From: Minisyncoccota bacterium
Lineage (GTDB): Bacteria; Patescibacteriota; Minisyncoccia; Moranbacterales; GCA-2747515
Assembly: GCA_938034715.1 (NCBI GenBank)
Contig: CALHMM010000013.1
Span: forward strand, 1-15,732
Direction: 5' to 3'
DNA length: 15,732 nt
Under the pieces are notes generated by a model that was not told where the DNA came from, made no database searches, and saw only the letters and a program-made list of their open reading frames with translations. Each line of letters begins with the position of its first letter. Within the stretch, counting starts at the first letter, position 1. Shown one piece after another: positions 13,863 to 15,732 of this stretch. The position numbers and the translations under genes are program-made.

Positions 13863-14828
13863 TTAAATTGGTGTGGGAATTTTAAACCATGGGTGAGGAT
13901 CATAATCAGAAAGCACAAAGTCCTCTTTTCGGAAATCTTGAATGCGGTGTACATCGCGATCAGGCGCAAGTGTCACTGTTGGAAATATAGCTGGCGTGAT
14001 CGTTAGTATCTGGTCAACAGCCTCAGACTGCACATCATAATAATGTGGGTTTGAAAGAAAATGCGTATACTTTGTAAATTTATATCCTAGAAGATGGGCA
14101 ACCATCAGACCGAGTGCCGACCATTCAATGAGATTAAACTGTAACCCAACAGGCACATCAGCGCTACGTTGCGTATGCGTCATCTGCACCTCCTTTTGAT
14201 CATCAAAGATCACAAAGTGTACGAAGTTCCCGTGGCAGGGGGCAACGACAACCTTTCGATCAAATCCTTGCTCTGGATCACCCATTGAAAGTGGTGGGTT
14301 CCACGTGCTGATCACATGAGTCCGCAAAAATGGCATCTTTTCCATCTGTCTCTGTACCGCAGTTATTTGATCAAATGAACCAGTGGCTGATTGAAATTGA
14401 CCAAGGGAGCCTCCATACGATCCAGCACCAAGATCCCCTTGTGTCAGTCCAAATTTCTCACACTTTTCTTTTGTGACCCAATCTTTCCAAAAAATTTCAG
14501 GGCACCCATACTCCTTCAGGCCACTGAGTGTTGTCTGACCATTAACAAAGGCTACAAGTTCTCCTATAGAGCCTTTAAATGACTTAGAAAGATCGCGTTC
14601 GGTGAGAACAGGAAATCCATTGGCAAGATCAAACTGTAACATCGCACCTGTAATCTCACGTGAATTTTGATGTCCAGTACCTGTATTTTCATTAAGTCGC
14701 GCGTGAATCGGGACTTTATCTATGCCCTCTTCCTTGATCTGCTTGAGTAGATTTTGATATTGCATATCTGGTACGCGCTCAGAAACTGGCTTGTAATCAA
14801 TACCTCCCATATTTTTTTTTACTTCCAT
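13863..14828 (-). CDS. thyA: Thymidylate synthase (ThyA type)
   Basis: Converts dUMP and methylene-tetrahydrofolate to dTMP and dihydrofolate. From the second ATG the protein has 321 residues. Motifs (this numbering): GTGHQNSREITGAMLQFDL (50-68), FPVLTERDLSKSFKGSIGEL (72-91), HVISTWNPP (171-179), catalytic Cys198 in VVVAPCHGNFVHF (193-205), THTQRSADVPVGLQFN (217-232), and FLSNPHYYD (257-265) in place of the usual HxYxNH block. The C-terminus is KIPTPI rather than the usual ...AV. Only one Arg is seen where most ThyA have the phosphate-binding Arg-Arg pair (LRTHV). These differences mark a divergent subfamily, but the core residues are kept. The first ATG (14831) is only 3 nt from AGGAGG, the second is 6 nt, so I chose the second. 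HIT follows in the same transcript. Confidence 0.94.
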   Translation of the reverse strand: MEVKKNMGGIDYKPVSERVPDMQYQNLLKQIKEEGIDKVPIHARLNENTGTGHQNSREITGAMLQFDLANGFPVLTERDLSKSFKGSIGELVAFVNGQTTLSGLKEYGCPEIFWKDWVTKEKCEKFGLTQGDLGAGSYGGSLGQFQSATGSFDQITAVQRQMEKMPFLRTHVISTWNPPLSMGDPEQGFDRKVVVAPCHGNFVHFVIFDDQKEVQMTHTQRSADVPVGLQFNLIEWSALGLMVAHLLGYKFTKYTHFLSNPHYYDVQSEAVDQILTITPAIFPTVTLAPDRDVHRIQDFRKEDFVLSDYDPHPWFKIPTPI

Positions 14829-14834
14829 CATTAC

Positions 14835-14840
14835 CCTCCT
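14835..14840 (-). promoter_or_regulatory. Strong ribosome binding site of thyA
   Basis: AGGAGG on the minus strand lies 6 nt before the second of two adjacent ATGs (14828) and 3 nt before the first (14831). It decides in favour of the second ATG. It is the only perfect Shine-Dalgarno site at proper distance from a main gene in the window. Confidence 0.75.
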
Positions 14841-14880
14841 AAAGAATTACTACGAGAAGTACAGCCTTCAGCGTTTCCAT

Positions 14881-14909
14881 ATTATAGCAAAGCGGCCAAA
14901 AAAGGTAAA
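14881..14909 (-). promoter_or_regulatory. Promoter of thyA-HIT
   Basis: TTTACC (14909-14904), a 17-nt spacer and TATAAT (14886-14881), the latter preceded by TGC, give a -35 with 4 of 6 matches and a perfect extended -10. The leader to the ATG is about 45 nt and contains the AGGAGG site. Confidence 0.65.
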
Positions 14910-15000
14910 AGCAGAGTAGCTAAAGACCTCGCTTCTCATGTAAAACTAAGATCTGTAAAACCAAAGAAAGTAGCTCATTAGACTATTCACAGTTCATAAC

Positions 15001-15597
15001 TTATTTACCACAAGTACAGTTTTTACATCTCCCTTTTTCTTTGAGAATTGTACTTATGCTCTCCGCAATCTCGTCAATACTCCCCACTCCGCTAATTTCT
15101 GTTACACGGCCTGCATTTTTCCAAGCCTTGATCATGGGTTGCGTGAGTTCATGGAATAACTTTATACGGCTCTTAATGCCTTCTGGTGTGTCATCTCTCC
15201 GTCCCTCCATTTGAGATCTTTTTGTAAGTCGATCAAAAGCCTCTTCCTCAGTAATGTTTATGGAAATTATCTGAAAGTCTCTTTTGTGCTCAGCGAGTAT
15301 TTTTTCTAGAGCGATGCGTTGCAGCTCTGAGCGTGGGACACCATCAAAGAGAATTGGTTTGGAAAGGTCCATCTCTGTAAGCATTTCCCTTACGATTTCC
15401 ATGACAGTATCGTCGTCGACGTACTCACCTTTATCAATTGTTGCGATTACACGCTTGGCTAGGTCGCTATTATTATCTCGTAAACTTCGGAAAAATTTCC
15501 CAGTTTCAAGAATTTGAAAACCCATTTTTTTGACAAGAATTTTTGCCTGCGTACCCTTACCTGAACCTTGGATGCCTACGAGTATGAGATCCTTCAT
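15001..15597 (-). CDS. adk: Adenylate-kinase-like nucleoside monophosphate kinase
   Basis: Transfers phosphate between ATP and AMP or another nucleoside monophosphate. 198 residues. P-loop GIQGSGKGTQ (8-17); the NMP site ETGKFFRSL stands where canonical Adk has sTGD.lR, with Lys replacing the usual Asp; ILFDGVPRSELQ matches the DGFPR block; RSQMEGRRDDTPEGIKSRI is a short lid of the UMP/CMP-kinase and AK1 kind, without the long zinc lid. The C-terminus CKNCTCGK has three cysteines within six residues, an unusual tail that could bind metal. Adk is the simplest call; a UMP/CMP-type specificity cannot be excluded. The gene has its own extended -10 promoter with a leader of about 20 nt and no Shine-Dalgarno. 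It is separated from the upstream rplA by a strong terminator. Confidence 0.85.
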   Translation of the reverse strand: MKDLILVGIQGSGKGTQAKILVKKMGFQILETGKFFRSLRDNNSDLAKRVIATIDKGEYVDDDTVMEIVREMLTEMDLSKPILFDGVPRSELQRIALEKILAEHKRDFQIISINITEEEAFDRLTKRSQMEGRRDDTPEGIKSRIKLFHELTQPMIKAWKNAGRVTEISGVGSIDEIAESISTILKEKGRCKNCTCGK

Positions 15598-15624
15598 AAA
15601 GTTGATAAAATTTAAACAAGATTA

Positions 15625-15633
15625 ATTATAGCA
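15625..15633 (-). promoter_or_regulatory. Extended -10 promoter of the adenylate-kinase-like gene
   Basis: TGC-TATAAT on the minus strand, 27 nt before the ATG at 15597. No good -35 is seen; the -35 region coincides with the T tract of the rplA terminator. The nine bases are identical to those before gatB and thyA, and the 27-nt distance to the ATG is the same as for gatB. Confidence 0.6.
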
Positions 15634-15643
15634 CGTGCCGAAC

Positions 15644-15666
15644 AAAAAAACACCAGCTTACTGGTG
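15644..15666 (-). terminator. Intrinsic terminator after rplA
   Basis: On the minus strand CACCAG, loop TAAG, CTGGTG, followed directly by seven T. On the plus strand the same stem is followed by C and eight T, so it could work both ways. It lies 26 nt after the rplA stop and ends that transcript before the adk promoter. Confidence 0.85.
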
Positions 15667-15691
15667 CTTTTTTTTACACGAGTGACTCCAA

Positions 15692-15732
15692 CTAGAACTT
15701 TACTTTTATTGAAGGTCCCATTGTTGAGCACA
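15692..15732 (-). CDS. rplA: Ribosomal protein L1 (uL1), C-terminal end only
   Basis: Only the last 12 codons and a TAG stop are in the window. They read CSTMGPSIKVKF. The bacterial L1 C-terminus typically ends with a strand carrying S/T-T-M-G-P-G-I/V-K-V-D, so TMGPSIKV is a good though short match. The gene enters from the right edge on the minus strand and is followed by a clear intrinsic terminator, as expected at the end of an L11-L1 operon. The call rests on 12 residues, but the motif is distinctive. Confidence 0.65.
   Translation of the reverse strand, partial: CSTMGPSIKVKF

Noticed and set aside
13856..13969. 38-residue N-terminal extension of the HIT protein
   Set aside because: It would read the 3' end of thyA in another frame; the ATG at 13855 is 7 nt past the thyA stop.
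14754..14981. Plus-strand frame ending in a Lys-rich stretch (SKAAKKGKSRVAKDLASH)
   Set aside because: The basic tail looks protein-like, but the only start lies antisense inside thyA and the segment covers the thyA promoter and ribosome binding site.
1..15732. tRNA, rRNA, tmRNA, RNase P RNA, CRISPR array or insertion sequence
   Set aside because: Scanning by eye for T-loop-like sequences, conserved RNA cores, regular direct repeats and transposase motifs found nothing convincing. A covariance-model search would be more sensitive.
1..15732. TGA read as glycine or tryptophan (alternative code)
   Set aside because: No recognised gene has an in-frame TGA. The TGAs in the folA upstream gap occur together with TAG and TAA stops and frameshifts, so decay explains them better.

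Overview
The window looks like part of a small-genome bacterium of the Candidate Phyla Radiation (Patescibacteria). The grounds are a DUF4012 surface protein beside glycosyltransferases, compact same-strand gene runs with 1-25 nt gaps or a 4 nt overlap, few Shine-Dalgarno sequences, and divergent versions of core nucleotide enzymes. TGA is a normal stop codon (it ends the kinase gene at 10240) and no recognised gene reads through one. This argues against the Gracilibacteria/Absconditabacteria code. The assignment is inference; no rRNA or tRNA gene was found.

Left part, 1-6801, all minus strand. In transcription order: a membrane-anchored DUF4012 protein, a two-domain glycosyltransferase (GT4-like plus GT2), a WecG/TagA-type glycosyltransferase, a small unknown protein, glutamyl-tRNA synthetase, and the start of a probable NUDIX hydrolase. 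The first three look like a surface-glycan module that runs into a housekeeping gene. A divergent plus-strand SanA/YdcF-like (DUF218) membrane protein (6916-7551) faces it across a 114-nt region holding two extended -10 promoters and a long imperfect inverted repeat.

Middle and right part, 7646-15732. The gene gatB is followed by a dense nucleotide-metabolism block. A minus-strand unit folA / P-loop nucleotide kinase / thymidylate-kinase-like / dut is preceded by about 500 bp that read as a decayed protein gene. A plus-strand pair encodes an HxGH nucleotidyltransferase and a two-domain protein with a C-terminal CMP/dCMP-type deaminase. A minus-strand thyA-HIT unit converges on that pair with overlapping stop codons. 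Then come an adenylate-kinase-like gene and, at the right edge, the last codons of rplA (ribosomal protein L1) with its terminator.

Together the block supplies most steps to dTDP: dUTP to dUMP (Dut), possibly dCMP to dUMP (deaminase), dUMP to dTMP (ThyA with folate recycling by DHFR), and dTMP to dTDP (Tmk-like). GluRS plus GatB suggests that Gln-tRNA is made by transamidation.

The most interesting items are: (i) a deaminase whose N-terminal domain resembles a nucleotidyltransferase that has lost its HxGH motif, encoded next to an intact nucleotidyltransferase; (ii) six promoters sharing an extended -10 box (TGnTAnnAT), two of them exactly 6 nt from the ATG, predicting leaderless mRNAs; (iii) inverted repeats at two of the plus-strand promoters; and (iv) the decayed gene upstream of folA.
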